A DNA stretch of 64,000 bases from Glandiceps talaboti (lineage: Eukaryota > Hemichordata > Enteropneusta > Spengelidae), in NCBI RefSeq assembly GCF_964340395.1, contig NC_135556.1, forward strand, positions 22,643,723 to 22,707,722, given 5' to 3'. Position numbers and translations under genes: made by a program. The notes beneath the pieces were generated by a model. The model searched no databases. It saw nothing but the letters and a program-made list of their open reading frames with translations, and had not been told where the DNA came from. Below, piece after piece: positions 1 to 15,500 of this stretch. The stretch's first letter is position 1; each line of letters starts with the position of its first letter.

Positions 1-303
1 GGCTTTTAATTATGATAAACATTATTTGAGTCATACAATACATGCATATCCCTGAAAAAAGGCTGCGATTATACACATGTACAAATATGCAATGTATTCC
101 TATATATTATACACTAGTCTTGTACAGTCCTTGATCACATTGCTAGTAACAGGGGGAAACTTTTAGCTTTACAAAATCAAGAAACAAAGAACTATATGAA
201 AAGTATAAAATAAGCATTTTTTGGCATTTCATCAGTGTAAAAAAAGGGAGCAAATATAATATAGTAATTGACTGTCTGAGCATTACACTAAATCATTAAA
301 TGT

Positions 304-465
304 TTAATAATGAAAATTTCTACTTACGGTAGTCAAAAATTTCTTGGCAGCAAATCCCAAATTTTCGCTGAAGTCTCAAAGAACTGATTCTGACAAGAAG
401 TCAGCGAAAATTTGGTATTCGCTTCCAAGAAATTTTTTGACTGTGAACAGAAATTTTTATTATTG
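304..465. mobile_element. Hairpin MITE family I, copy 1
   Basis: Inverted arms of about 65 bp (AATGAAAATTTCTAC, GTCAAAAATTTCTTGG, CAAATTTTCGCTGA) around a centre near 375-398. A partial relative lies at 51648-51735. It sits in SLAIN intron 2. Confidence 0.85.
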
Positions 466-546
466 AGTATGAACCAAGAGTCCGGGGACATTCATTCTCG
501 TATACATTTCAGTAGTAATGAAACACTATGTGTACTCCATACTTAC

Positions 547-3500
547 ATCGTGTGACTTCTTCAAGCCTTCCATACAGTGATTTCCTGGCTTTGTCCATAT
601 CAGAGGAAGGATGATCAAAGTCTTGTCTTGTCCATTTATATGGACTGACTCTTCTCTGTTCAACAGTGGGAGGCCTATCTGGTGATGCATATAACCTGTC
701 ATGGAGATATGATAAGATATTGTTAGGTTGGGATACATGTGCACGTATGAGGGTAGAAGAATGAGGGAGGAAGGTGGAAAGAAAAGAGGGAGGGGAGGAA
801 GGGAAAGGGGGAGAGGTGGAGAGAGAGAAGGGGTGAGAGAGAGGTAATGGATGTTCAGTGGTTAAAGGGAACACCACTCCAGGAAATAAAAATATACTTT
901 GGGCTCTGAAGAAACATTTCATGATCTTCCATTATGTAAATTAAGCCCCTAAGTGCTTATTTCCATCAGATATATAGCCATGAATATGCATTATTCATCT
1001 AATACATATCCATGTATGGTAAGACCCACGGGGCAACAGTGTATAGGAGAAAAGAAAGAGTTCGCAATTCTTGGAAATGAAATAAAACAATTTGTTGCTA
1101 AAATTCTAGTGTTGCATCTAATGTATGTTCTTGAGGGTCATTTAACCATCGACAATGGTCACCGGTCAATAACCTAACCTATCCCAAGATAACCTTTAAT
1201 ACAATGTACATGATGTCGTGTATTTTACATATGTACTGAGTGGTTTTTCTGTTCCCGAAGCTGAAGCATTTATACATTTCATCACTTTCACTGTTCGTTC
1301 ATAAGTAACATGTAGTGACTTAGTATCGAATAAACTTTTGTTCCAAACACAACTTGAAAAGTGTATCTGAAATTTTCAAGTTTGTGTTCGGAGCAAATGT
1401 TTAATTCGATGCTATAGTTTACCAACACAGATGAATTTTCATTTTAAAAGTGATTTATGTGCTGCTAAAGTCAATATTGGTATAAATGTTTTCAAACATT
1501 ATAGTTTGAGTAATGTGTGAGGTTATCACACATCAAAGTGAAGGAGGCATGGTGGATCAACACGTACACAATCTGACATATACTATAGTCTATTATCAAC
1601 TTTTATACGGGACAAAAGACGACATTTAACTGTAAGTTTTCAGAGCTTTTCACACGGTGAATAGAGGGTGTGAGATAAATATCTTGCACGTTGTCAGAGT
1701 CTTGGCAAACAAGACAGTCTGGCATGTCATTATTACTATATGGGTTTATTTCACAGTGTAGAGGTCATCAAAACAGCCTGATCAAAACTACGCAGTATAA
1801 GTCAACATTAATGTATAATAATAAACCTACCAGTTTAGTTTAAATCTACTGGTTTTAACACTTGTGTGATGACAAACGGTGACATACACACAGCCATACA
1901 GACAGATGTATGCTCACACACAGTTTAATATTGTCACACACACACACACATACATACCACACACATGCACACACACACCACACATACATATACACATACA
2001 TACACACATACATATACACACATACATGCATACATGCATACATACATACATACATACATACATACATACATACATACATACATACATACATACATACATA
2101 CATACATACATACATACATACATACATACATACATAAATACGCACATACATACATACACACATACATACATACACACACACATACATACACAAACATACA
2201 TACACAAACATACATACATACATAAATAAGTGAATACTAAATATTGCGTCCCCTTTTCTCTGTTAGTTGGTTCAAGAAACGTATCAACTACTACACACCA
2301 CTATATGCATATAAAAGGACATTCCAAAACATGTTTTGAGATGGTCCCTCACCAGGTGTAAACATTTACAATTGATGCACTGACAAGAGAAAGCTATTAA
2401 CCTTGCATGACACTGGCATAGTTCCAGTGACAATACCATTCACTACACAAATTTCTATAAAAACATCCACTATTATTCTGTGATTCCTTCTCTCCTCTAT
2501 AGTAAGACATATAGGCTCATTTATATATCAGTCCCTGTTATTAACCATTACAGATGAAATGACTCCTTGGTGCTTTGTTATATTATCATATACCTATGCT
2601 CAGATCAATCATTCTTGATGACGTTTAACGTGAAATATCACTTTCTGATATGGGATGTTAAACGTCATGATATTCATGTTAAACGTCATCAAAACAGCAG
2701 TCAATGTTCGACGTTGGTGTTATCGCGCATGACAACAAAACTGAGACATCTTTCAAAACAGCGAAATTCTGATGAAAATATCCATACCCAAATGATACTA
2801 TTTACGATCTATTCAATTACGAATTCACAACTACTGGTAATAACCTCATAGTGTTACTTTTTTTATACTGTGTATGATGAAGTATCACTATACATGTGTA
2901 TGCAAACGCTGAACCAACTTTTGATCTTTTACTGAACAACCAGCCAAAAAAACTGAACTACTACAGTGTTTTGTATGCTTCATTTGGAATAAAAATACAT
3001 GTCAAATTTAGCCAAGTTCTGAGTAGTCTAGCTCTACCCATGGTATCAAAATCATCGTAAAGAGAGCTCTTGAGATTTGATATCACAGATACCACTAGAC
3101 TAAGTTCTGAGTAATTTCTATATGAAATGACAGCCTGTACAGAATCATGGTTACGTAAACAGGATGTGTATGCATTTTTCTGAAATTCTTGCTCTCTATT
3201 TCTTGAGTTCTCAATCTGAATATTTCACTTCATTAGTTTAAGTAAAGGTATATTTTGTCTGCACATGTAGTCTGTATCAGTAAGTACTTAGTAACAGGGA
3301 GGTAAATCTGGTAACACTGGCACGTTTTCAAATATGTTATAATTGTGGTGGGAAACCCTGGTATAAAATCTCAGGTAGATTTTACCTACTAATACCACCC
3401 TTGACAAAAACACTGTTTAGGAATAGCATTGAAAAGAACATAGTTTACATACATGGAGCAGCTATTTCTACTGACATAAAAGTCTAAATAATTTTCTTTG

Positions 3501-6500
3501 TACAGTGGGAGATTTGGATATCTATCAAGTCATTCTTCAGTTTTAGTCTATAGCTAATACATCTTCTGAATCTTTCTCCGCTAAACAAAAGTTTTGATTT
3601 TTGTTCTGTGGTGATAACAATGTCATAGTTTTCTTGGTCTGCTGATTATTTTGTCGTCTTTGCTTTTCATTTCATTTTCACACAATTGAGTCCAGACAAA
3701 ATAAGACAGTGTGTTTTATGCTTTGATGAGATGATTGATTAAGATCATCACGTCAGGAAAAATCCTTTGTTATTGAGTTGAGGACAGCTCAGTCACTCCT
3801 GACCCTATGTTCAGGTGACCTCTGACCCCAAGTGTAGGTGTTCTAAGGTTGTTCTTACAGCAGGATCTCCTAGAATACATAATAGATATTTTGATGTTTG
3901 TGCTTTTCAGAGACAATTTATCACATTGGTATGAAGAGAACAAAGAGATGACATAGACACCATATAATGACAAAGATGACAGGCAGAAACTGAAAAGTTT
4001 TGTAAATATAACAGTTGTGTAGCCATGCATATGCAAATGAAAGTATTTGCATTTTTTTGAGATGAAATTATTTCCTTGTATAAGTTTTCTCCTTTTTCTT
4101 AGTGAACTCTTTCTATTGATGTTTTCGTGTCTTATTTTGGATCTGAATTTTTGAAAAAGGTGTGTTTCAATTTACACCAAGCAAATGTACTTTGCCTCTC
4201 AGATAGCTGTATATAACAGAATTCATTATCTTGCCAAGTGTTCCATTTTTATCAATTCATCATTTCATCTTTTTTGCATTAGAACAAGCAGAGTTTATCA
4301 ACAAAATTACCACATATCTTTTAAATAACTGTCTTACTTTTGCAAATGGAACTGTAATTGTTGACACCAGTGCTAAAAGTGTGTTTATGACATGGCACAT
4401 TCATGCTAGCTTGGTTTGTGTCTGACATTACTTTCAGTGTGCATTTAACATGCATGCGATGATGTACATGTAGTATAAGTTTAAAATGTCTGAATCTCTG
4501 GGTCAATGCATACCCTGCAGTTCTACTTACACACTGTATCAGACTGACATGATGATTCAGTTAAAGAAACATCCCTCCAGTAAAAATCATGAAAAATTAA
4601 TTACGCTTTCACACCAACGAAAACACATTTCCGTATGGTATTGTTGATACAGCAGTACTCTGTCGCATTATACGTATCGGGTTCCATATTGTGGTCTTGT
4701 TATATCGTATCATTTCATGCTGAAACCATTTTCCTTTCATTCCATGATGTACCTTGGTTGACATTTAATATGCAATTAAAATTTATGTAACATGTAACCT
4801 GCTTGTAGTTGTACATTTCTATACATTGACATTTGCCCTATTCCTGGATTTTATGCCACATTCTGGATGTGACGTTTAGGTTGCAATTGCAAATGGTTGT
4901 CTCTATGTCAAAGAACATGATTGGGGTGTGTGTGTGTGGGGGGGGGGGGGTTTACAGTACATGTAGTTGTGCCCATTTACATTGGACTCATATTGATAAA
5001 ACTATTTTGCAAATTTTATTTACATATAAAACTTTGATCTTTGCCAAAATTCAGATGAAGATGTGGAGCTATGCACTGGTGTACAGGATGTGAGTTTACT
5101 TTTTTTGAATGAATGGTTATGTCTTTACAGTTCATGTTGCACTACTATAATGCTTAATAAATGTCATTAATTAATTAATTAACTAATTAATGTAGCTTTT
5201 ACTAAAATATACATAGTTACTGTCGAAGTGAAGGTTCAAAATTGAAAAATATGATTGACAAGACAGATGCGTTTGTATCACTAGAACTTAAAAGACCATG
5301 AGATGATGTAATTTTACACTGATGTTTTGTTCACAAGACCCTACAACCATGTATTCCCTGAGTAGTACAAGTCTCCCTACTTTTTCACACAATGTAGCCT
5401 ATTATACACAGGTGTAATGCAATCTGGCGCCAGCTATATCAAAATTTGAACTGACAATTTGATTTTTCAAAACATTTTTCTTTAATCCTCCAATGTTACA
5501 ATATCCAAGCAGCTGACTCAAACCCTGGCATGAAATCTACTTTGACTAACATGCCAGTTCTCACACAGATCACTAATCGACATTTTGTCCATTGGATACA
5601 GCACAACTTTAATACTGGGTTGACTACGTCAATACCATCTATACATGTATGCACCTAGAGTATTTCAGTTTTCCAGCTGACAGGGTCACTTCCCTGACAA
5701 TGCAGTTACTTGGCAGCCAAGGTCACACGGGAAGCCACAGAAAGGCTTCATTTACTGCACTGAAAGCCACAGTAAAAGTGGACAAAGTCTGTTTTTATTG
5801 TCAAGCTGTATTTTTGTATTGTACTAAAGCAATTCATTGTGACTGATAATAGACATTACTTGTCATTGTATAGTGAGCTATTATTCTATAGCGGATAGTA
5901 CTCTTGCCAGAGGGTACACGAGTACAACAGCCCTACCTTAAGTACTACACTACTCTAACCTGTTGTAGAATGACAATATATCATTGAGAACAACTACCTG
6001 GTACCTTCACGAGTTTGAATAGTAGTGCATACATGTGTCTCCATGCATAAATGACTCTATATCAACTCAACACCTCCAAAATATGAAGACAGCAGAGTTT
6101 ATTTGTACACATTCTCTGCAAAAAAAATTCATCATGTCATTTTTCTGAAGAAATGTGATATTGCTGATTTGTTAAAATGTTTCCTGGATGACTTTCAACA
6201 GTACTATCTCAACTGTGATTGACCCATGCAAAATTCAAACTGATCATTACATGTAAAGAATTTTTGAACAGAAGCATTTCATAGCAACTAATGAACTGTC
6301 ATTAAATTCAGTGTTTACAGACCCATAAATTTGACTATTTAATAACAACAGTTGCACTTGAAGACAAGATAAATTAGCTGATATGGTGGTAGGAAATTAT
6401 AAGAGATCCCGAAATGTGCATGCATATACTCGCTGGCTAGAATATTAGAAATTGGATTTACCTAATGAAGAATTGCACACATCTTGTGAAATCAATATGT

Positions 6501-9500
6501 TTGAAACTAATAATATTGCCAATATATCAAAATATTTTTAAATTTCTGAATCCTGGAATCCATGCTCACTGCAGGACATTTCATTTCTTTATGTGTTCTG
6601 CATGCAGAACAGCATGGGATTCACAACAGCTTTCCATGGTGGCCACCATCTTGCATGTTGTGAGAAAGCTAGGACATTCCCAATACTAGATGGATGGTTA
6701 TCTGACATGTATGATTAGACATAGAGTGGGTAATACTTGTCAGGCACTCCATTTACTATTATAACTGACTGCTGGACATGTTATTTCTTGATACATTTTT
6801 GCCTGAACCTATGTCCTAATAGCACACATTTATCCTGTAATATGGACGCTTGCAGTGATGGAACCCTTGACAATCCAAGACAATCAGAATAGAATCCGTT
6901 CATACTTACTGACTGTCTGCAATTTGCAAACAGGATTATTAACCTGTGAGAAGCAACATGTATTACACCTAGTTCAATTTATGTCATTTCTGAATGGTGT
7001 ATAGTTTAGAGGGGAATGTCAAAATATAAATTTAAGACATTTGTTTACACTTTTACAGAGTGATTTTACACACTTGGTGACTTTCACAAAAACTTTATAG
7101 CTTTTTTGCCAGTTGCCAAGTTGCACAGCCATTTCCAACATGGGATAATTTACATGCTACATCAGACAAGGTAAATACTAATGTTCTATCCAGATACACT
7201 TCAAACAAACCTGACTCCTACACGAGGAGATCGACAGTCAGAAGCTTGTGGATTTGTGTATAGATGGAGCTATTACATCTATACACATGGATAAGTGTTC
7301 TAATTTCGAACTGTTTCAACACACAGCTGAAGTCATATCACACAGCACTTGACAAATCCTAATTCATCAAATGAACGACGTTTAGCTAAATATAGCTACA
7401 TTTTCCAAGGTAACTACATGTCATTAATGGTTCATGAAGTGCAATTAATCCCTCATTGACCAAGCTATCATATCTCCCTCATCTGCATGACTTGGCTACT
7501 GTGCATAGATAGATATTAAAAACTGTCAACATGTATCTCTTCAGTGGATCCATAAATCCCTAAGTAAATTCCTTGATGCTTATCTTCCCCTAATGACAGG
7601 TTAAACATTTTGTTCTTGTGTGTGTAGTACATTCACTTAGTCTTGCTTTTTCAAACATTGTTAAACATGAGTGGTACGCTGGAATCCATACTACCTTGTT
7701 CCAGACAGCATAGAGTCAAATATCCTATACTGAGCAGGGTTCCAGGCTATATGCATGGGGTACATTTTTTTAGGAATGTGTGAATGTTTTTTGACGCGAA
7801 TCCCACATTTTGAAGTTATAATATACTTTATAGCTGGAGGTACACAGATATACAGTAATGCATATGCATGTAGATATACAGTCATGCAAATGTATGTACA
7901 TGCATACAAATGTAATGTAAGGATGAAAATTGGTGTAATTAGCACTTACACACAAATATGACCTTTATTGTTCAATCTGTTGACATTTTGAATAAAATGA
8001 TGGTACTTCATTTTAGTTGTGTTCAGAATAAAAGGTTATTTACACTGAGGTAGGACTGGGTTGTTACATGTATCTCACAGTGAATAAAGTAGATTAATGA
8101 CAAGTCTAGATCTACATGTGTAAGCTCATTTTCTACAATCTCACTCTCCACCGTATGGTCAAATTTCTTTAGCATGACATTCTGTTCTATACCACTGACA
8201 GCAGTACTTTAATGTGGTATTGGAGCATTGATATAAATGTGATGACATTATCAAGTTGTCACGTGACTTACTCAGGATTGGAGGTTGAGTTTGTAGTAAA
8301 ATGAACGAAGTTACCAATTACTGGAGAATTAGCTAGATTTTGGTAGAATTTGTCCATTTGACTACACTTGGAGAGATTCCTTGTAGAAAACGAGCCAACA
8401 TGTATAGTTCTAGACTAATCAATAACAGAAATGACTGAATGTAGTTAAAATTCAAGGCACCAAACAAATGTGAGCCATAGAAGCCGGGCATAGAAGACTG
8501 CTACATTGAGGACCTTTAGTGTTTCATTTTACAGCTAAAATTATGTTCTCTACTTAGATTTTATTTCTACCACTTTTATACATACATACATAAACTGTGC
8601 GTCAAATTAATTTCAGTTGAAAAATGAATATTTAGCATTATTTGAAAAGTTAGGGAGGTGGAAAAGAGGGATTGTGGTATAGTTAGGTGGGTGGTTATTA
8701 ATATTGGTATGAAGTTACATTGTTGCTTTTTATGACAGATATCCAGGGCTCGATTTTAACGTTTGGGCTTGATGTCAAATTCATACAAGTGAACTTTTTG
8801 CAATGGCTACAATGTCCATTGATTTCCATTGGTGTAACAGACTACCACATTATAAATTTGGTAGTCAAGATACAATGTTTGGTAGTCTATACATATATGC
8901 CCTTGATGCTTATTTTGAGCCCTGACACCTATGTATTTCAACCTTACAACTTGTGTACATGTGCAATCTTCACTGAAATGGAAAATGACAGCCAATATGA
9001 ATGAAAATTATAACAACCACCTCTGTATTACCCAAGCTATGAAGGAATGGGGGAATAAATTGGTTCGAAATACTGACAATCAATCATATTTCTAGTTAAT
9101 GACATCTACGGTGCAAAGAGATTAATTGAACCTGCTAGAAGTCCGCAATCATAGCACCTAACTAGACTAGACTAATTCAAAATCACTTCACACCTGAATA
9201 TAAATTGGTCACCCCTATTTACAGTAGCCAGACATAATGACAGCATTGATTTCCCATACATGTACTCACACATTCAAGCTCACCTGCTGACACGACAATC
9301 AACGTTGTGTTTCACAAATGATGTTAAGAATTTGCATAATTCAAGCTAAGCTGCTGCTGACACTCAATTTTGTGTTTCACAAGAATTTTGTAAATTTAGA
9401 CATTTGACAAGTACATGTATACTCAAGTAATTATAAGACATGACATACAAGACACTTGGTTAATTAGCTCAGTAAAATAATTCAGTTGAATTTGTAGTGT

Positions 9501-12500
9501 TCTTCACCATGGTCCTTTTAGTGTTTTACTCTCTGTATGTTTAATATTTCATATTCACACTTGTGAAAATGTTGTACAATTTAGTACAGTACAGTGCAAT
9601 GCAGTACAGTACAGTGCAATGCAGTACAGTACAGTACAGTGCAGTGCAGTGCAGTACGGTGTAGTGTAGTGCAGTGCACTGCAATACAGTGCAGTACATG
9701 TATAGTAGTGCAGTGCAGTACAATACAGTACAGTACAGCACTGCATAGTACAGCACAGTACAGTATGGTGCAATGCAATGCAGTATAGTGCAGTGCAGCA
9801 AAGTACAGTACAGCGCAATACAGTAAAGTACAGTACAATAGAATAGAATAGAATAGAATAGAATTCAATAGAATACAATACACTATGATGCAATACAATG
9901 CAATGTTGTAAACCAAAAATACCAGCAACAAATTTATCACTGTTTCAGTCTAGCTTTCTAAACATCAACCAGATTTCCCCAATCACATTGAAATTGAAGT
10001 ATTTAATAAACTATGCACAGTTGACCTCTTTCTTACTGGAGTCTTGATACCTAAGTGAAAATACTATGTACCATACAAATTATTTCACATCTTTACCTTT
10101 GAATAAGATTCATCTCCATTTTCTTTATTTTCATCATTCCATTCAATTTTCTTTACTGATTTTCTTAGACTTTAATTACATTTGCATCAATATTAGAGTG
10201 CACTATCCATTGTTATGTGATTAGTTGTGGTTAGGGCTTAGTTTTATGGCTGCAGGATATTGAAAACCAAACACAGGAAAGGCCATCAATCATGGTTTGA
10301 TTCACAGACATAATAGACACAGGGTGTTTGCGCAGGTATCTACAACTGTTGTAGAACCCAAGTACAATGGAGGGGCAAGGTATCATGAATATAGTAACTG
10401 AGAAAGGCTAAGTATCAACAACCCAAGTCAATGGTATCTAGAACCCAAATATTACAGCAGATAATGGTAGGGTATCTGGGTATCTAGAATGTTGGGGGGT
10501 TACATGTATCTAGAACCCAAATACACAGAAAAAGGTTGAATATCTAGAACCCCAGTATGAAGTATTTAGAAACCAAACAAGCAGAGAATGGTTGGGTACA
10601 GGAGGTTCATAGATCGAACCCAAATAAACAGAGAATAATTGCATGGGTATGTAGATATAAACCAAGGAGGAAACAGGCTAAAAATATTGTACATGGTTTC
10701 TTTCCTTTCAAACAACAAACACTGGAAACCAGAGTCAATTGGTCCAGGTAATGTCTGTCTACAAATAGTTATCATAATGGCTATGTGAATGCCAAGTCTA
10801 CACCAATCTACACCAATCCCACCTTTAGACAAGCTAATCCTGGTTGGAAATCCAGAAATATGTCAGAAACAAAATGTAACACTCAGGTACCATAGAGTAA
10901 ACTACCTGTAACAAACATACTGTATGATAGGTCTATAGGACATGGAATACAAAGTCAACCCATGACAACCACATATTGCTTTCTATACAGGCATGAACAG
11001 GTACATTGTATCATGTACTGAAACCATGTCAAAGGAGTTCAACCAGAAAATAATACCAGGTGGTGACAACCTTCCTACTGCCTGTCGATAAAACTGTACA
11101 GTTAAAAGTACTCACTTCACTCAACCTCAAAAACAAATGCAACTCACTTAGGGGTTTAATGTCATGTATTGTATATAACGTATTAAAGGTATATCAGTAC
11201 ATCAAAACACTGTTCATTCATACTTAGAGCTCTATTAGGAAGTCTTAACATGGCCAAAGTGGTCACTTTCAAGACTGACATCACAATTATTAATCAGAAC
11301 ATAGTATGAAGTCACGCCCTTTTTTTTCTTTTTTTGTGTGTGTTTTTTTATTGGGCTTATTACAACGATCCATAATCATTCACATATATTCATGGATACA
11401 ATCTTTCACACAACAAAAATATTACATGACTTTTAAAATTACAGACAAGGAATCTTAGTTTACACTGAGAAGCTTACAAAAGTTACACTTGGACACTCTT
11501 CAGTGATAAATTTCAAATATTGTCTCCATCGCTTGATAAGTAAATCTAACCATAGACTTCTCCAGTGTCTATGATCTAATCTATTTTTTCTGATAGCAAT
11601 ATGGAATTCTATGTTGCCTATTTTGACAGTTTTGTTGGCAGTAAAATTGATCATATTTTCATGGTACATGTAATTTGTTCTTGACAGTGAGAAACACTGC
11701 CCATATGTTTGTATACACAAGTTATTACAACTGAAAAGGCAAAGGTCAAAGGTCATTCTAGTTGTAATCAAACACTTGAGTGAGATACCAGGTCTGTGTG
11801 TGTGACTGGTGCCCTAACATCTCTCCCTAGGCATGTCCTATCTATCCACAGGGAGATACATGCATGTATGTATACACTTACAATACATGTATGCACATTA
11901 AGTACACATCACAATGTAGTAAGGCACAGGTCATACATTAATTAAAGACCTGGCCTCCATGGCTCTTCAAAGATTATGTGAGGCACGGTATGATGGACAG
12001 AGAAAATAAATGACAAAATACTGGGGGCATGTATTCAATGTTTTCGATGTGTTTGGTACACAATACACATTTGATTTCAATTTTAACTATCAAAGTATTT
12101 CAATTTGTTCAACTATATAAGACATTGTTTTGAATATTTCAAAGCTATCAACTCAATAATTTTCTGAGTTACATTTTACATGTACAAATAAAGCTGTGAG
12201 TAGGTCACAAACTGGTCAAATTAATTTCAAGAAAGTTAGCTGCTTTGGATTGCTTATTTGAATAGTGAAATACAAATTATATTTAGATATATTTATATTA
12301 TATTTATATGTAAGAATTATATTTCCAATGGTTATATCAGTGTAAATAACAAATTAGTTTAGAACCAATCAATTTTGATCATAGTATTTCATAAGAGATG
12401 AATCAATCACATTGTTTATCACTGAGAATGAACTTGTTAGAATAGAATGTTATGTGTGGTTACATGTAGACTTAGCTAGTAGAAGCAACCATGTACCATG

Positions 12501-15500
12501 TGTTGATACTCTTCAGTTGCCATGTCAGAGATACATGTAGATATGCAACTACAGAGAAACTTAGTGTACTACAATTTACAGTAATTGAAAAATATGTAGA
12601 TGGGACATCTAGTTGACATGATAACTTTAAGGCCCATGATTCAATACCCAGTTCTCACTTTACTTTTATCTATCAGTGGAGCCATAAGGATTATGACAGA
12701 ACCCCATGACATGCTACGATAAGTACGGCGTATTTGCATGAGTGCTTACAGTATTCTCTGTGGCAGTACTTTCATGAGTGTAGTGAGTGAAGTGCAGCAG
12801 AAAACACTGCAAGCACATGACATTAATAGTGCAAATACCCCCAAGTACCAATACTGGCACTAAGTGGCATTGGGTTCTGATATTATAACATGTTTATTTA
12901 AAACAATAAATTTCTGTAAAAGTGACACTATGTGATCATACACTTTCGTGTAGAATGAACGATTATCTCCTCATTTGCATATCATTTGCATGCAGGTATG
13001 TAATAATGATATTGTGGGTATTAGATGATTACAACTAAATGTTGGTAGGAATAAGAAAATTTATCAAGTTTTTGACAGTGATTGAAATTCAAAAGTATGT
13101 GATTGATTTTTGCATCTGCATTCATTTTTTACTGTGACAATTTGTAAAAGGTGAGTTATCTGTTAAAAATCTAATCCATGTATGATACAGCTGAAGTTTA
13201 ATGAAGTACTAATTACATGATCCTAGTTGTAATGTATGAGCCATCATTGAGATGTGACATACTGTTTGACAAGACCCTGATCATTTCATAGGAAATTTAG
13301 TCTAATATTTTAAGACTGCTTTGAGTGTCATTTTAATGCTGAAAAACATGATGAATAAACTACTAAATGAATATTGAACTATGCTGTTTGCAGCAGTAGC
13401 ATTGACAAAGCTGTTCAAGGGAGTGTGACCTTGTATGTCAGACAGCTAATTCCTGTGAGGCCATCTTACATTTCAATACTGTGTACATACAAATTATGGT
13501 AGCCTTGTTTGTTGAATCAAAATGGAGGTGTTTATGATTTCAATCTACAGATCAATACACTATCATTGAAGGCTACATTTATTAGATTATCTCATAAACT
13601 GTTGCTCAGCTGTTCAACTTGACCCTGTAATATTGTAAACCATTGTCAAGAAGTGATATCTGCCTTGTGTACATGTATATTTTGTCATGTGATTCATATT
13701 GTTCTATTTTGTATTTTCGTCAGCATTGTGATGTCAGACTTCTGAAATGTAAAAAATCATTGTCAAATTCACCACTGACCATTTGCAAAGCAGTGAGTCC
13801 AAATGTATGACAAAATGTGCACAAAAATATATAGATGACAAGGCTGTATGTTAATATACCAAAATATGAAATCTAAAACTGTTGACAATTGTGAAGTCTG
13901 CTAATGCTCAACACATGATATACAAGCACTGTATGATATGTTAGCCTCAACTTGATAACAATCAAATACGTTCGAATACATACCCAGTGTGATATTCATA
14001 ACTACAGGATCTACCATAACATAGGATACTGATACTACTTTGACCTAGATTCCATACCACTATACTGTTCATATAATTATTAATACCAGTCTATTCTAAG
14101 CATACACCTGCTGTTGTGTTACCGGTTTAAAATTCTATTCACCATGACTCCCCAATGTTACAAAATTTTGCTTGTTATGCTATTCCTACAGAGCATGCCA
14201 GCCTGAATTTCATAATAATATTAAATTTTGTATGCAAAGCTATTGTTTGGGTGTATGCTTCACTGAATTTACAATGTAATCAAACTGGATTCCGATAGTT
14301 GTCTTTGAATTTACAGGTGTGGCATTGCCTTAATTATCAAGTGAAAATAACCATTATACATATATACCAAAAATTTAACAAGGTTGCTTGAAATTTATAC
14401 ACTGTGATTTCTAAGGCATTTGTAAGTTATGATAAAATGCATCAAAACAACACAGCTGGGTATCCATTTCAAAATATACACTGACTGTTTTTTTTTATAT
14501 TAAATTATTTCTTTAATTGAGAGTATCATTATAAACAAAATATACAATTCCCCACATTACTCTTCATTCATTCGTTCATTCATTCATTCACTCATTCTTA
14601 AAATACTGATTAAATAAATGTTACTGTTAGTATTATTTCAGATTGCAGTAGCAGCATGTGTATGTAGCTCATCAGTGTTTTTGCTAACATTTGAAACCCT
14701 GGTAATAGAAATTTGAATGAGGAAAAGGGATAGATTTTAAATAGAAGACAGTCACATAGTTTCCCATGCAATCTACTATACTTTTGTTTGGGAACCTGGT
14801 AAAATTACTGAGGAATCCCAGTAGATTTTACCTACATATCGCTCTTAGCAAAAACACTGCTCATACTGCCCTGGTCTAGCCAACAAAGAGTTCGACAATA
14901 CTGATGATCTGACTGCACATACATAGGTGAATGACATCAAACGTTGGGTGAAAGTGAGATGGGAAACTGATGTACACTTTCACCTTTCCCACAACAAATA
15001 AGTATGCAATTCCATAGATAATAATGCTATCATGCATTCTTGTATTTTCAGTTATATGAGATGATTTTTTGTGTTCATGCCCACTACCCTGTAAATTTGC
15101 CATTGACCCCCCCTCCCCCCCCCCCCCCATCAGGTATGTTACAGGTGGGAGATACCAAAGAGACTCACACTTAGCAGTGACAGCTGTTGCTTGATGCAGT
15201 AACTAGATACTAAATTCCAACCAGTGTTTGATTTCATAGCTTATAATATTCTCACTAGTTTTACATGAGATAATTTCATTACCAGAATTTCTATCATGAA
15301 AGCTATATAACTTTTTGAAATATGGTTTCAGCTTGGGTTTCAAATGACAATTAATCACATTTTTTATTGCTAGTGAAAGAAAGTTACATGAATAAAAGTC
15401 AATAATTTTTCCTCCTGAATATCATATCTCCATATCAATGCCCTTTCACTGCAATTATATCGACAAGAAAATCATAAATTTTAGAATGAATGTAAAACGT

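Noticed and set aside
509-922. A 137-aa minus frame starting MKCFFRAQS
   Set aside because: Only its last third is coding (SLAIN exon 2, 547-695). The rest is intron and a GA-rich low-complexity stretch.
1855-2229. Overlapping long open frames on both strands of Tyr/His/Thr/Cys repeats
   Set aside because: They are translations of a CATA microsatellite.
9541-9940. Cys/Leu/Tyr-rich open frames on both strands
   Set aside because: Products of the CAGTA pentanucleotide array; a 5-base period gives the same 5-residue repeat in every frame.
11460-11771. A 103-aa minus frame in SLAIN intron 1
   Set aside because: It contains no known motif, codon use is like the surroundings and no partner exons are visible; its length is plausible by chance in 18 kb of intron.
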